In this document: positions 1 to 8,892 of the stretch, piece by piece
Position numbering within the stretch: the stretch's first letter is position 1
How the letters are laid out: every line of letters begins with the position of its first letter
Source of the DNA: Enterocloster bolteae
GTDB taxonomy: Bacteria > Bacillota > Clostridia > Lachnospirales > Lachnospiraceae
Direction: 5' to 3'
Assembly (NCBI RefSeq): GCF_002234575.2
Contig: NZ_CP022464.2
Span: 2,604,001 to 2,668,000, forward strand
Length of the DNA: 64,000 nt
Notes under the pieces: model-generated
What the model saw: the letters and a program-made list of their open reading frames with translations, nothing else
Database searches by the model: none
What the model was told of the DNA's origin: nothing
Translations under genes and position numbers: made by a program

Positions 1-683
1 TGGTGGGCGGGCTTCTCATCATCCTGGCCAACATCACCAAGGTACCAGGCGTGTTCGCGGACATATTTGCCGGAGCCTTCGGCCTCAGGGCCATGGCTGG
101 CGGCGCCATGGGATCCATGCTGATTGCCATGCAGAAGGGTGTTGCAAGAGGGCTGTACTCCAATGAAGCAGGCGAGGGATCCGCGCCGGTTATCCACTCT
201 GCGGCCCAGGTAAACCATCCGGTGGAACAGGGCATAACAGGTGTGGCTGAGGTATTCTTAGACACCTTTGTCATCTGTACCATCACAGGTCTTGTGCTGG
301 GAGTCACCGGAGTGCTGGATTCAGGCGCACCGGGAAACGTACTGGCCATCAATGCCTTTGCCAGCGTGTGGGAACCCCTGCGCTATGTGGTGGCTGTCTG
401 TCTCCTGATGTTCTCGTCCACCACTCTGATGAGCCAGTGGTACTTCGGGTTTGTGGGTCTGAACTACATATTCGGCACAAAGGTGGCCGATAAATTCAAA
501 TACGTGTTCCCATGCTTCTGCATCATCGGAGCATTGGCGGAGATCGAACTGGTGTGGGTCATCCAGGATGTAGCCCTGGGACTTCTCACCATACCAAACC
601 TAATCGCCATGGTGGCGCTGGCCCCGCAGGTGAGGAAGGCTACCAAGGAGTATTTTGGGAGAGAGGCAGGCGGACGTGGATAG
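1..683 (+). CDS. Sodium:alanine-type symporter (AGCS family), 3' part
   Basis: This is the C-terminal half of an amino acid carrier that couples uptake of alanine, glycine or a similar small amino acid to sodium entry at the cytoplasmic membrane. The start lies outside the window; 226 residues are visible, in a frame that reads from base 3. The family's hallmark region is seen as ARGLYSNEAGEGSAP near residue 50, followed by about four or five hydrophobic segments and a short basic tail. It ends with TAG at 681-683. What lies upstream cannot be seen. Substrate is inferred from the family only. A possible terminator sits about 180 bases downstream. Confidence 0.85.
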   Translation, partial: VGGLLIILANITKVPGVFADIFAGAFGLRAMAGGAMGSMLIAMQKGVARGLYSNEAGEGSAPVIHSAAQVNHPVEQGITGVAEVFLDTFVICTITGLVLGVTGVLDSGAPGNVLAINAFASVWEPLRYVVAVCLLMFSSTTLMSQWYFGFVGLNYIFGTKVADKFKYVFPCFCIIGALAEIELVWVIQDVALGLLTIPNLIAMVALAPQVRKATKEYFGREAGGRG

Positions 684-862
684 GCGTCCGCGTTCCCGCC
701 TCTCACCCACTGCATATCAGGGCGTCCGCTGTCCTTTCTCCGCACAGGTAAGAAAAAGTCTCTGCCTGAAGATATGGAAAATGGGATAGGGAGGGCCTGC
801 TAAAATTAACTTATAACAGCATTCAGGCAAGGCGCGGTATTGCTTTGGATGCGTCTTTTTAT

Positions 863-901
863 GGGTATGCCAGTAGTCCCGGCATGCCATTTTTCTTTTT
901 T
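863..901 (+). terminator. Rho-independent terminator candidate
   Basis: GGTATGCC (864-871) pairs with GGCATGCC (881-888) with one G-U pair, and a T-rich run follows. It is the likely end of the symporter transcript. Confidence 0.6.
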
Positions 902-1001
902 CCGGATTGGTTATAAACGGTGCAGACGCAGAGAAACGCAGCGGGTGAGAGGAAGGGGAGGACCCCCTAAGCGTCCGCCCCTTAACAACCAAATCCCCCT
1001 A

Positions 1002-1030
1002 TTGACAATCTTTCCCCATAAAGCTACAAT
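1002..1030 (+). promoter_or_regulatory. Sigma-A promoter of the aminotransferase gene
   Basis: TTGACA (1002-1007), 17-base spacer, TACAAT (1025-1030). The next start codon is at 1108, giving a leader of about 70 bases. Confidence 0.75.
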
Positions 1031-1107
1031 CATATCAACAGATGGACCAACTAGTATATGTAAAATAAAGTAAGGTACGCCGTCAGGGAGAAAGAGAGGA
1101 CATAAGT

Positions 1108-2301
1108 ATGATATCAGAGAAAATGAAACCATTGGTCAATAACAATTCCGCCATCCGCGCCATGTTTGAGGAGGGTAAGCGTCTGGCCGCCATCCACGGT
1201 GCGGAGAATGTGTATGATTTCAGTCTGGGCAACCCCAATGTGCCGGCTCCGGCGGAGGTGAACCAGGCAGTCTGTGATATCCTGAAGGAAGAAGAGTCCA
1301 CCTATGTCCATGGTTATATGAGCAACGCAGGCTATGAGGATGTAAGGCAGGCCGTGGCTGAATCCTTAAATAAGCGCTTCGGCACGCAGCTTCACCAGAA
1401 TAACATTCTGATGACAGTGGGGGCTGCCAGCGGCCTGAATGTGATTTTAAAGACATTGCTGAACCCGGGGGATGAGGTAATTGCATTTGCTCCCTATTTT
1501 GTGGAGTACGGCAACTATGTCCGTAATTACGACGGAAATCTGGTGGTCATTTCACCGGACACAACGGATTTTGAGCCTAATCTGGCAGAGTTTGAGCAGA
1601 AGATTAATGAAAAGACCAAGGCGGTTATCATCAATACCCCCAATAACCCTACCGGAGTGGTATACTCCCTGGAAACCCTTACAAAAATGGCTGACATCAT
1701 GAGGGCTAAAGAAAAGGAACTGGGGACAACCATTGTGCTGCTGTCAGACGAACCTTACAGGGAACTGGCTTATGACGGCGTGGATGTGCCCTATGTGACG
1801 AATGTTTATGACAACACCGTTATCTGCTACTCTTACAGCAAGTCTTTGTCCCTGCCGGGAGAGCGGATTGGCTATCTTGTGATTCCCGATGCATTAAAGG
1901 ACAGCGGTGAAGTGTTCAATGCAGCGACCATTGCGAACCGTGTGCTGGGCTGTGTCAATGCTCCGTCCCTGATGCAGAGAGTCATCCTGCGCTGCCTGGA
2001 TGCCAAGGTAAATCTGGAGGCATATGACAGAAACAGGAACCTGCTTTACAACGGCCTTAAGGATCTGGGTTTTGAGTGTATCAAGCCCCAGGGAGCATTT
2101 TATCTTTTCGTAAAGTCACCGGAGGCCGATGAAAAGAAATTCTGTGAGAACTGCAAGAAATACAATATCCTGGTGGTTCCGGGAACCTCCTTTGCATGCC
2201 CTGGCTATGTGCGGATATCTTACTGCGTGTCCTATGAGCAGATTGAACGTTCCCTTCCTGCCTTCGCAAAGGTGGCGGCTGACTACGGCCTTACAAAATA
2301 A
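1108..2301 (+). CDS. PLP-dependent aminotransferase, class I/II (AspC-like)
   Basis: This is a 397-residue fold-type I aminotransferase that moves an amino group between an amino acid and a 2-oxo acid in the cytoplasm, most likely acting on aspartate or aromatic amino acids. Visible marks are the NTPNNPTG motif near residue 170, a cofactor aspartate in SDEPYREL near 215, the Schiff-base lysine in SYSKSLSLPGERIG near 245, and the substrate-carboxylate arginine near the C terminus (GYVRISYC). Length is typical. It starts at an ATG after GAGAGGA, has its own promoter, and lies 59 bases before a HisC-like gene, so the two probably form one transcript. The exact substrate cannot be told from sequence. 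Confidence 0.9.
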   Translation: MISEKMKPLVNNNSAIRAMFEEGKRLAAIHGAENVYDFSLGNPNVPAPAEVNQAVCDILKEEESTYVHGYMSNAGYEDVRQAVAESLNKRFGTQLHQNNILMTVGAASGLNVILKTLLNPGDEVIAFAPYFVEYGNYVRNYDGNLVVISPDTTDFEPNLAEFEQKINEKTKAVIINTPNNPTGVVYSLETLTKMADIMRAKEKELGTTIVLLSDEPYRELAYDGVDVPYVTNVYDNTVICYSYSKSLSLPGERIGYLVIPDALKDSGEVFNAATIANRVLGCVNAPSLMQRVILRCLDAKVNLEAYDRNRNLLYNGLKDLGFECIKPQGAFYLFVKSPEADEKKFCENCKKYNILVVPGTSFACPGYVRISYCVSYEQIERSLPAFAKVAADYGLTK

Positions 2302-2360
2302 GCAGCCGCGCCGGGCGGAATACAGCAGGTAAGAAGGAAAAATTCTGGAGGAGAGCAGAC

Positions 2361-3443
2361 ATGAGACCATGGGAAATGAATATACGCCGTGTAGTCCCCT
2401 ATGTACCGGGGGACCAGCCGGCAGGCGATAAGCTGATTAAACTGAATACCAACGAAAACCCCTATCCGCCTGCGCCGGGCGTGGAACGGGCCTTAAGGGA
2501 AATGGACGCGGACCGTCTGCGCAAGTATCCAGACCCGTCTTCCGCAGAGCTTGTAACGGCTCTGGCAGAATATTACGGGGTGGGGGAGGACCAGGTGTTT
2601 GTGGGCGTTGGTTCTGACGATGTTATAGCCATGTCCTTCCTGACCTTTTTTAACTCCCAAAGGCCGGTGCTGTTTCCGGACATCACCTATTCCTTTTACA
2701 AGGTTTGGGCAGATCTGTACCGGATTCCCTATGAGACGCCGGCACTGGACGGAAATATGGCTATCCGGTCTCTGGATTATAAAAGGGAAAATGGGGGAAT
2801 TATATTCCCAAACCCCAATGCGCCCACAGGCCTCTATATGCCCCTGGACCAGGTAGAGGAAATTGTAAAGGCCAACCAGGATGTTATTGTAATCGTGGAT
2901 GAGGCATACATTGACTTTGCAGGCCCCTCCGCCAGGGAGCTGCTGCCCGGGTATGACAACCTGCTGGTGGTCCAGACCTTCAGCAAGTCCCGTTCCATGG
3001 CAGGTGTGCGCATTGGCTTTGCGCTGGGAAGCCCTGCACTGATTAAAGCCCTGAATGATGTTAAATATTCTTATAATTCCTATACAATGAACCTGCCGTC
3101 CCAGATCGCGGGCACCCAGGCCGTGAAGGACAGGGCGTATTTTGAGGAGACCAGGGCGAAAATCATGACCACCAGGGAGCGCTCCAAGAAACGGTTTGCA
3201 GAACTTGGGTTTACATTCCCGGATTCCATGACGAATTTTATTCTGGTGACCCATGAGCGCGTTCCGGCCAGGGCCATATTCGACGCGCTGAAGAAAGAGC
3301 AGATTTATGTGCGCTATTTCAATGCGCCCAGGCTTGACAACAGCCTTCGGGTCAGCATTGGCACGGATGAGGAGATGGATGTTTTGTTCCGGTTCCTGGA
3401 AGAGTATCTGAAAGAGTGGAAGCCGGCCGGGGATTCTGAGTAA
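2361..3443 (+). CDS. hisC: Histidinol-phosphate aminotransferase (HisC family)
   Basis: This is a 360-residue class II PLP aminotransferase of the HisC type. Known members convert imidazole-acetol phosphate and glutamate to histidinol phosphate; several relatives act on aromatic amino acids. Seen are KLNTNENPYPP at the N terminus, FPNPNAPTG near 150, DEAYIDFAG near 180, and the PLP lysine in TFSKSRSMAGVRIGFALG near 210. A GGAGGAGAG ribosome site precedes the ATG. No other his gene is nearby, so a role in histidine synthesis is not supported by context; pairing with the upstream aminotransferase suggests an amino-acid role of some kind. Confidence 0.85.
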   Translation: MRPWEMNIRRVVPYVPGDQPAGDKLIKLNTNENPYPPAPGVERALREMDADRLRKYPDPSSAELVTALAEYYGVGEDQVFVGVGSDDVIAMSFLTFFNSQRPVLFPDITYSFYKVWADLYRIPYETPALDGNMAIRSLDYKRENGGIIFPNPNAPTGLYMPLDQVEEIVKANQDVIVIVDEAYIDFAGPSARELLPGYDNLLVVQTFSKSRSMAGVRIGFALGSPALIKALNDVKYSYNSYTMNLPSQIAGTQAVKDRAYFEETRAKIMTTRERSKKRFAELGFTFPDSMTNFILVTHERVPARAIFDALKKEQIYVRYFNAPRLDNSLRVSIGTDEEMDVLFRFLEEYLKEWKPAGDSE

Positions 3444-3493
3444 GGACAGTAGGGAGGGGCCGGACAGCCGGGTGCCGGTAAGATGAATCGCGG

Positions 3494-3573
3494 TCAGACG
3501 TATGGGAAATGAATCAGACGTATGGGAAATGAATCAGACGCGCGGGAAATGAATCAGACGTATGGGAAATGAA
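3494..3573 (+). repeat. Intergenic tandem repeat, 4 copies of 20 bp
   Basis: The unit TCAGACGTATGGGAAATGAA is repeated head to tail at 3494-3513, 3514-3533, 3534-3553 (TA changed to CG inside) and 3554-3573. It lies in the 200-base gap between hisC and the permease gene. Each copy carries TATGGGAAATGA, so short stop-rich frames arise but no gene. Its role is unknown; copy number may vary between strains. Confidence 0.9.
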
Positions 3574-3647
3574 AAGGAGAACGGATCCGGGGTAAAGGAA
3601 AGGGAAAATGCTCCGGAGAACGGAAAAAGCAGTCAGGAGAGATGGAT

Positions 3648-4784
3648 ATGATGGAAGAAACAGGCTGGAAGCATTATCTTCGCCTTATACTTAATATTGT
3701 AATCCCATTGACGGGCTGGCTGTTAATCTGCCTGCTGGGACCTAAGCTTTTGAAATTTTTCATGCCCTTTGTCATCGGCTGGGTGATTGCAATGATTGCT
3801 AATCCCCTGGTGCGCTTTCTGGAGCGGCGGGTGAAGCTGGTGCGCAGGCACAGCTCCATTGTCATTGTGGCGGCAGCCCTGGCCCTTGTTATCGGACTCT
3901 TATATCTGCTGGTGTCAAGGACCTTTGTCCTGCTGCGCCAGTTCATCATAGACCTGCCCGGCCTCTATGCCGGCATTGAGGGAGATGTGGCCCGCAGCAT
4001 GGAGCAGCTGGAGCATTTGTTTGATTTTATGCCCGACAGCATACAGCAGAGCTGGGCCCAGTTTGGAAACAATCTGGGAAGCTATATGGGAACTGTTGTG
4101 GAGAAGATTGCATCTCCGACTGTGGAGGCGGCGGGAACCGTGGCCAAAAGCCTTCCGGCCATGCTGGTCTACACCGTGGTCACTATCCTGTCCGCCTATT
4201 TCTTTATTGTGGACAGGGACCGGATTCTGGCAGCCATAAAAGCCCATATGCCCCAATGGGCGGGCCGTTACGGGCTGTATCTGAAGGGGGAGGTGCGCCA
4301 TCTCATAGGCGGTTATTTCATGGCCCAGTTTAAGATTATGGCAGTGGTGTGGCTTATTCTTACGGTGGGGTTTATCGTGCTGGGCGTGGGTTACGGTCCG
4401 CTGTGGGCGTTTCTCATCGCCTTTCTGGATTTTCTGCCGGTCTTTGGAACGGGTACAGCCCTTCTTCCATGGGGGCTTATTAAGCTTTTGGGGGGCGAGT
4501 ACGCTTTTGCGGCCGGCCTGCTGCTGATTTATGTACTGACCCAGGTGACAAGGCAGATTGTGCAGCCAAAGCTGGTGGGAGACAGTATGGGCCTGCCGCC
4601 GCTTCTCACGCTGTTTTTGCTGTATCTGGGATTTAAGGCGGACGGGATTGCGGGAATGATTCTGGCCGTACCCATTGGTCTGCTGTTTGTGAATCTGTAT
4701 CATTACGGAGCGTTTAAAGACATTACGGACAGTTTGTCTGTCCTTGTGAGGGATATAGACCGGTTCCGCCGTAAAGAGGAATAA
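3648..4784 (+). CDS. ytvI: YtvI-like permease of the AI-2E transporter family
   Basis: This integral membrane protein (about 379 residues) belongs to the AI-2E/UPF0118 permease family and resembles sporulation protein YtvI. The usual plan is visible: two or three hydrophobic segments in the first 90 residues, a soluble middle region (about 100-200), and five or so membrane segments from 205 to the end, with the conserved FLDFLPVFGTG stretch near 270. Three in-frame ATGs lie at 3642, 3648 and 3651. The AGGAG site at 3635-3639 is too close to the first, so 3648 is preferred. The substrate is not known; a sporulation role is inferred from the B. subtilis namesake. The MATE gene follows 52 bases later. 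Confidence 0.8.
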   Translation: MMEETGWKHYLRLILNIVIPLTGWLLICLLGPKLLKFFMPFVIGWVIAMIANPLVRFLERRVKLVRRHSSIVIVAAALALVIGLLYLLVSRTFVLLRQFIIDLPGLYAGIEGDVARSMEQLEHLFDFMPDSIQQSWAQFGNNLGSYMGTVVEKIASPTVEAAGTVAKSLPAMLVYTVVTILSAYFFIVDRDRILAAIKAHMPQWAGRYGLYLKGEVRHLIGGYFMAQFKIMAVVWLILTVGFIVLGVGYGPLWAFLIAFLDFLPVFGTGTALLPWGLIKLLGGEYAFAAGLLLIYVLTQVTRQIVQPKLVGDSMGLPPLLTLFLLYLGFKADGIAGMILAVPIGLLFVNLYHYGAFKDITDSLSVLVRDIDRFRRKEE

Positions 4785-4836
4785 GGTCCCTGCCATTGAG
4801 GCAAAAGGAATAAAATCGAATCAGGAGAAGACGGAG

Positions 4837-6198
4837 TTGAAAGTAGAGAATAATCTGGATACAGATAAAGTCAGAGGGCTGGTGTGGAGGCTGGCATTTC
4901 CTTCCATGCTGGCTCAATTTGTGAATGTGATGTACAGCATCGTGGACCGTATGTACATTGGGAATATTCCGGAGATTGGCGCCCTGGCCCTGGCCGGCGT
5001 GGGAATATGCGGTCCCGTGGTCACCCTTATATCATCGTTTGCCAGCTGGATTGGAGTGGGAGGGGCGCCTCTTATGAGTATCCGTCTGGGACAGAAAAAT
5101 GAGAGGGCCGCCGCCCAGATGGTGGCCAACTGCTTTGCCCTTCTGACAGGAATGGCCCTTATTATCATGATAGTGTCCTATCTGTTTAAGGATCAGCTCC
5201 TGGTGTTCTTTGGCGCGGGCCCGGCCATATTTCCCTATGCCAACCAGTATATGAGCTGGTATCTGACAGGTACTGCCTTTGCTTTGATTTCAGCCGGCAT
5301 GAACCAGTTTATCATATGCCAGGGATTTGCCACGGTGGGCATGAAATCAGTGGTGCTGGGGGCTGTCAGCAATATTGTGCTGGATCCGGTGTTCATTTTT
5401 GTTATGAATATGGGAGTCAGGGGTGCTGCCATTGCAACCGTGCTGTCACAGATGGCGTCCTGCATCTACGTGCTGCTGTTTCTGTTCGGGAAACGTCCTC
5501 TGGTGCGGATTACCTTTGGCGGTTACAGGTGGAAGACCATGAAACAGGTGCTTTTGGTGGGCTTGTCCCCCTTTTTAATCATTGCCTCGGACAGCCTGCT
5601 CATTATTGTTATGAACATGGTTATAAGCAGCTATGGCGGACCTGAGAGAAGCGATATGCTTCTTACCTGCAATACCATTGTACAGAGCTTTATGCTGATT
5701 ATCACTATGCCGCTGGGAGGAATTACCGGTGGAACACAGACCGTCATGGGGTATAATTATGGTGCGGGCCGTCCTGACAGGATACGGAAGGCGGAAAAAC
5801 ATATACTGCTTTTATCAGTTGCCTTTACAACTGTCATGTTCATAATTGCCCAGGCAGGACCGGGGTATTTTGTCAGGATATTTACAAGGGAAATGTCCTA
5901 TGTACGGGTTACGGAGTGGGCAATCCGCATATTTACCCTGTGTATTATCCCACTGGCTGTGGAATATACGGTGGTGGACGGATTTACAGGCATGGGTATC
6001 GCAAAGGTGGCTATCAGCCTGTCCATGTTCAGAAAATCGGTCTATTTCCTGGGAATGATTCTGCTGCCCCGTTATTTCGGGGTGGAGGCTGTGTTCTATG
6101 CCGAGCCTATTTCGGATATTATGGCCTGCGCGGCTGCGTCCACAACATTTATTATGTTGAGCGGAAAGGTGCTGAAGGACAATCGCAGGCTGTTCTGA
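4837..6198 (+). CDS. MATE family efflux transporter
   Basis: This is a 453-residue multidrug and toxic compound extrusion protein, expected to have 12 membrane helices and to export organic cations or drugs using a sodium or proton gradient. The two repeated halves of the family can be made out: one opens with VWRLAFPSMLAQFVNVMYSIVDRMYIG, the other near residue 235 with QVLLVGLSPFLIIASDS. It begins at TTG (4837) after an AGGAGAAGACGGAG site; no ATG at a suitable place competes. It probably shares a transcript with the upstream permease and the downstream DUF523 gene (57 bases away). The substrate is unknown. Confidence 0.9.
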   Translation: MKVENNLDTDKVRGLVWRLAFPSMLAQFVNVMYSIVDRMYIGNIPEIGALALAGVGICGPVVTLISSFASWIGVGGAPLMSIRLGQKNERAAAQMVANCFALLTGMALIIMIVSYLFKDQLLVFFGAGPAIFPYANQYMSWYLTGTAFALISAGMNQFIICQGFATVGMKSVVLGAVSNIVLDPVFIFVMNMGVRGAAIATVLSQMASCIYVLLFLFGKRPLVRITFGGYRWKTMKQVLLVGLSPFLIIASDSLLIIVMNMVISSYGGPERSDMLLTCNTIVQSFMLIITMPLGGITGGTQTVMGYNYGAGRPDRIRKAEKHILLLSVAFTTVMFIIAQAGPGYFVRIFTREMSYVRVTEWAIRIFTLCIIPLAVEYTVVDGFTGMGIAKVAISLSMFRKSVYFLGMILLPRYFGVEAVFYAEPISDIMACAAASTTFIMLSGKVLKDNRRLF

Positions 6199-6254
6199 TG
6201 GGGCGGTTTGCGGACAGTCGGACAGAAACATACATAAATGGAAGGAAGAGGAAT

Positions 6255-6698
6255 ATGAATATACTGGTAAGCGCCTGTTTGCTGGGTGTGGAATGCAGAT
6301 ATGACGGCCGCGGCGTGCTTATGTCCCAGGCAGAGGAACTTCTAAGCAGACATCACCTGATTCCGGTATGCCCGGAAATCATGGGCGGTCTGGCCACCCC
6401 CAGGACACCGGCGGAACGAACGGGTTCGGGAGTCGTTACAAGGGATGGCGAGGATGTCACGGCAGCGTATGAAAAAGGAGCCGGGGAAGTGCTTAAGCTG
6501 GCACAGCTTTACGGCTGCCAGGCAGCCATACTAAAGGAGAGAAGCCCTTCCTGCGGAAGCGGGCAGGTCTATGACGGCACATTTACCGGCACCCTTACAA
6601 AAGGGGACGGTGTCTGTGCCGCATGTCTGAAGGAACACGGGATTAGAGTATATGGGGAGAGCCAGGTGGGGAGACTGTTGGAAGACATAGAAAGGTAA
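6255..6698 (+). CDS. DUF523 family protein
   Basis: This is a small cytoplasmic protein of 147 residues whose family has no settled function. Conserved family marks are visible: SACLLGVECRYDG at the N terminus, CPEIMGGLATPR near 40, and ERSPSCGSG near 97. The cysteines in these motifs suggest metal or cofactor binding, but that is inference. The frame stays open upstream into the MATE gene; the ATG at 6255 directly follows GGAAGAGG and starts the conserved domain, so it is chosen. It ends 6 bases before the next gene, which implies co-transcription with the L,D-transpeptidase. Confidence 0.85.
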   Translation: MNILVSACLLGVECRYDGRGVLMSQAEELLSRHHLIPVCPEIMGGLATPRTPAERTGSGVVTRDGEDVTAAYEKGAGEVLKLAQLYGCQAAILKERSPSCGSGQVYDGTFTGTLTKGDGVCAACLKEHGIRVYGESQVGRLLEDIER

Positions 6699-6704
6699 AG
6701 GTGC

Positions 6705-8729
6705 ATGAGGGAAGAAAGAAACAAGGCAGAATCCGTACCAGCCCGGAGCGAGGAAAGGCGTCCCCGCCGAAGCCGCAGCAGGGAGGCTTTCAGACAGCGT
6801 CAGAAGGAGCTGGCAGAAAGCAGGGGGCAGGAGAAGCGGGTACAGGAGAATGGGGGGCAGGAGAAGCGGGTACAGGAGAAGCGGGTACAGGAGAAGCGGG
6901 TACAGGAGAATCGGGTACAGGACACCCCGGGGACGGGCGAAGACAAAACGCACGGAGGCCAGCCGGAAAATGACGGCCAGGGAACGTTTAATACACAGGG
7001 AAAAGGTCCTTTTGATAAATTCCTGAGCTGGAAAACCGCTGTTCTGGTTCTGATTCTGGCCGTCGCTGTTCTGGCTGGAATCTATGCATACAAAGCCCTG
7101 GGTTACCGGAATACATATTTCCCCCATACAGTTATTAATGGGATGGACGTATCAGGGAAAACCGTAGGGGAGGTAAAGGAACTCATAGCTTCCGGCGTAA
7201 ACGGGTACGGGCTTGTACTTAAGCTGCGGGACGAGGAGCAGGAGACAATCACCGGTGAAAAAATCGGTCTTCATACGGTGTTTGACGGAAGCCTGGAGGA
7301 AATCATTCGCCAGCAGAATCCTTTCCGCTGGCCCAGATATCTGCTTAAGGGACCATCTTACGATATAAAGACCATGATTGCCTATGATGCTGATGCTCTG
7401 GCTCAGACCCTTGGCGGTCTGTCCTGCTTTGACAGCAGCCGGGCCGTCCTGCCCTCAGACGCTTACCTGTCAGACTATGTGAGCGGCCAGGGATATTCCA
7501 TTGTGCCTGAGACAGAGGGCACCACACTTGACATGGATAAGGTCAGGGCCCAGGTGGATGAGGCTATATCCAGCCTTGCCCCGGAATTGGACCTGGACGC
7601 CCTGGGATGTTATAAGTCTCCGTCCATCCGCAGGGGCAATACCTCTCTGGCAGCGGCCAGGGATGCCAGGAACCGCTATGTGAATATGACTGTGACCTAT
7701 ACCTTCGGCAGCAAGACGGAGGTGCTGGACGGGGATGAGATACATGAGTGGCTTGTGTCTGACGGGGAACAGGTTTCCATTGACCCGGACCAGGCCGCAG
7801 CCTACGTAAAGAGCCTGGCCTCCAAATATAATACGGCATACAGGAAGCGCTCTTTTGCCACCAGCTACGGTCAGAATGTGGAGGTATCCGGTTTTTACGG
7901 CTGGAGGATCAATCAGTCAGAGGAGACAAGAGAGCTTCTGGGCATTCTGGAGGCAGGAGAGAGTGTCTCCAGGGAACCTGTATATTTGCAGACAGCAGCA
8001 AGCCATGACGGGCCGGATTACGGCAGTACATATGCAGAGGTTAATCTGACGGCCCAGCACCTGATTTTTTACAAGGACGGGCAGAAGGTGCTGGAATCTG
8101 ATTTTGTGTCCGGCAATGTTTCCAGGGGGCATACTACGCCGCCGGGAATTTTTTCTATTACATACAAGCAGAGAGACGCGGTGCTGAAGGGGGAGGGATA
8201 TGCCAGCCCGGTGAAGTTCTGGATGCCTTTTAACGGAGGAATTGGTTTTCACGATGCCAGCTGGCGGTCCAGCTTCGGCGGTTCCATCTATAAAAACGGA
8301 GGGTCCCATGGCTGCGTAAATATGCCCTATGACAAGGCAAAAGAGCTATTTGAAAATGTATATGCGGGCATGCCTGTTATCTGTTATGACCTTCCGGGAA
8401 CAGAGAGCAAGAAATCCAGCCAGTCCTCCGGCAGGGCGCCCCGGGAGACAACGGCACCTGCGCAGCCGGCGCCTGTACCCACACAGGCCCCACCGGCGGT
8501 CCCACCGTCCGTTTTGCCGGAGACTGTGCCGTCAGAAACACTGCCGTCAGAGGCAGCGCCGCCTGAAACATCACCGCAGCCGTCACAGCCCCAGGTAATC
8601 ATACAGCCCGCGGACCAGACTACGGCAGCGCCTGCCCAGACACAGCCGTCCCCCAATACCGAAGAAGGGTATGGTCCGGCCTTCCAGACACCCCAGTCCG
8701 GCTCAGCAGCCGGGCCGGGCGTCAGCTGA
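6705..8729 (+). CDS. L,D-transpeptidase with PG-binding domains and Pro-rich tail
   Basis: This is a 674-residue membrane-anchored enzyme that forms 3-3 cross-links in peptidoglycan or attaches groups to it. Order of parts: a charged cytoplasmic head with 15-bp tandem repeats (residues about 40-73, VQEKR units), one membrane helix at 111-130, two peptidoglycan-binding-4 (YoaR-like) regions from about 150 to 430, and a YkuD catalytic domain at about 440-565. The active site reads GGSHGCVNMP, with Cys537 as nucleophile and the histidine two residues before. Residues 570-674 are rich in Pro, Thr, Ser and Gln, a likely wall-spanning or flexible tail. It follows the DUF523 gene by 6 bases. The repeat head and long tail are unusual; the enzyme call is firm. 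Confidence 0.9.
   Translation: MREERNKAESVPARSEERRPRRSRSREAFRQRQKELAESRGQEKRVQENGGQEKRVQEKRVQEKRVQENRVQDTPGTGEDKTHGGQPENDGQGTFNTQGKGPFDKFLSWKTAVLVLILAVAVLAGIYAYKALGYRNTYFPHTVINGMDVSGKTVGEVKELIASGVNGYGLVLKLRDEEQETITGEKIGLHTVFDGSLEEIIRQQNPFRWPRYLLKGPSYDIKTMIAYDADALAQTLGGLSCFDSSRAVLPSDAYLSDYVSGQGYSIVPETEGTTLDMDKVRAQVDEAISSLAPELDLDALGCYKSPSIRRGNTSLAAARDARNRYVNMTVTYTFGSKTEVLDGDEIHEWLVSDGEQVSIDPDQAAAYVKSLASKYNTAYRKRSFATSYGQNVEVSGFYGWRINQSEETRELLGILEAGESVSREPVYLQTAASHDGPDYGSTYAEVNLTAQHLIFYKDGQKVLESDFVSGNVSRGHTTPPGIFSITYKQRDAVLKGEGYASPVKFWMPFNGGIGFHDASWRSSFGGSIYKNGGSHGCVNMPYDKAKELFENVYAGMPVICYDLPGTESKKSSQSSGRAPRETTAPAQPAPVPTQAPPAVPPSVLPETVPSETLPSEAAPPETSPQPSQPQVIIQPADQTTAAPAQTQPSPNTEEGYGPAFQTPQSGSAAGPGVS
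6821..6925 (+). repeat. In-frame 15-bp tandem repeat, 7 units
   Basis: Units of GCGGGTACAGGAGAA or close variants run from 6821 to 6925; three are identical (6866-6880, 6881-6895, 6896-6910). Fifteen bases keep the reading frame, so copy changes would lengthen or shorten the cytoplasmic head of the transpeptidase by five residues. Confidence 0.9.
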
Positions 8730-8800
8730 CGGAACCTGCCCAGGAGGGGCTGAACCACAAGGAATTTTGCAGAAGGCTGTGGATTTTTCAAGTGAATTTA

Positions 8801-8829
8801 TTGACAAATGGAAAAAACCATTTTATAAT
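8801..8829 (+). promoter_or_regulatory. Sigma-A promoter of the DUF6465 gene
   Basis: Perfect TTGACA (8801-8806), 17-base spacer, perfect TATAAT (8824-8829). The start codon is at 8893. The match suggests strong expression. Confidence 0.85.
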
Positions 8830-8892
8830 GCCTTTAATGCATCTAGGGATTACTCGTAAAGCCATTATTCAAAACTAGGGAGGATATGGACT

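Larger units (their letters stand above)
684..1107. other. Intergenic region with terminator, inverted repeat and promoter
   Basis: No gene is supported here. A 15-base inverted repeat with two mismatches (697-711, CCTCTCACCCACTGC, against about 939-953) brackets most of the region. Its sequence around 697-745 resembles the flank of the palindromic element near 13730-13760 (shared CACCCACTGC and TCCGCTGTC words), so this may be a decayed relative of that element. A hairpin followed by T-runs lies at 863-901 and a promoter at 1002-1030. Confidence 0.5.

Noticed and set aside
2493..3254. A 253-codon frame opposite hisC
   Set aside because: Antisense shadow of a strong coding gene, with no start signals or protein similarity.
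3494..3573. CRISPR array
   Set aside because: The four 20-bp units are directly adjacent with no spacers and no cas genes are present.
3915..4796. A 293-codon frame opposite the YtvI-like permease
   Set aside because: Antisense shadow rich in His, Gln and Lys as expected from reversed hydrophobic codons.
6701..6973. A Gly/Thr-rich frame overlapping the transpeptidase start
   Set aside because: It arises from the 15-bp repeat read in another frame; the repeat length keeps all frames open.
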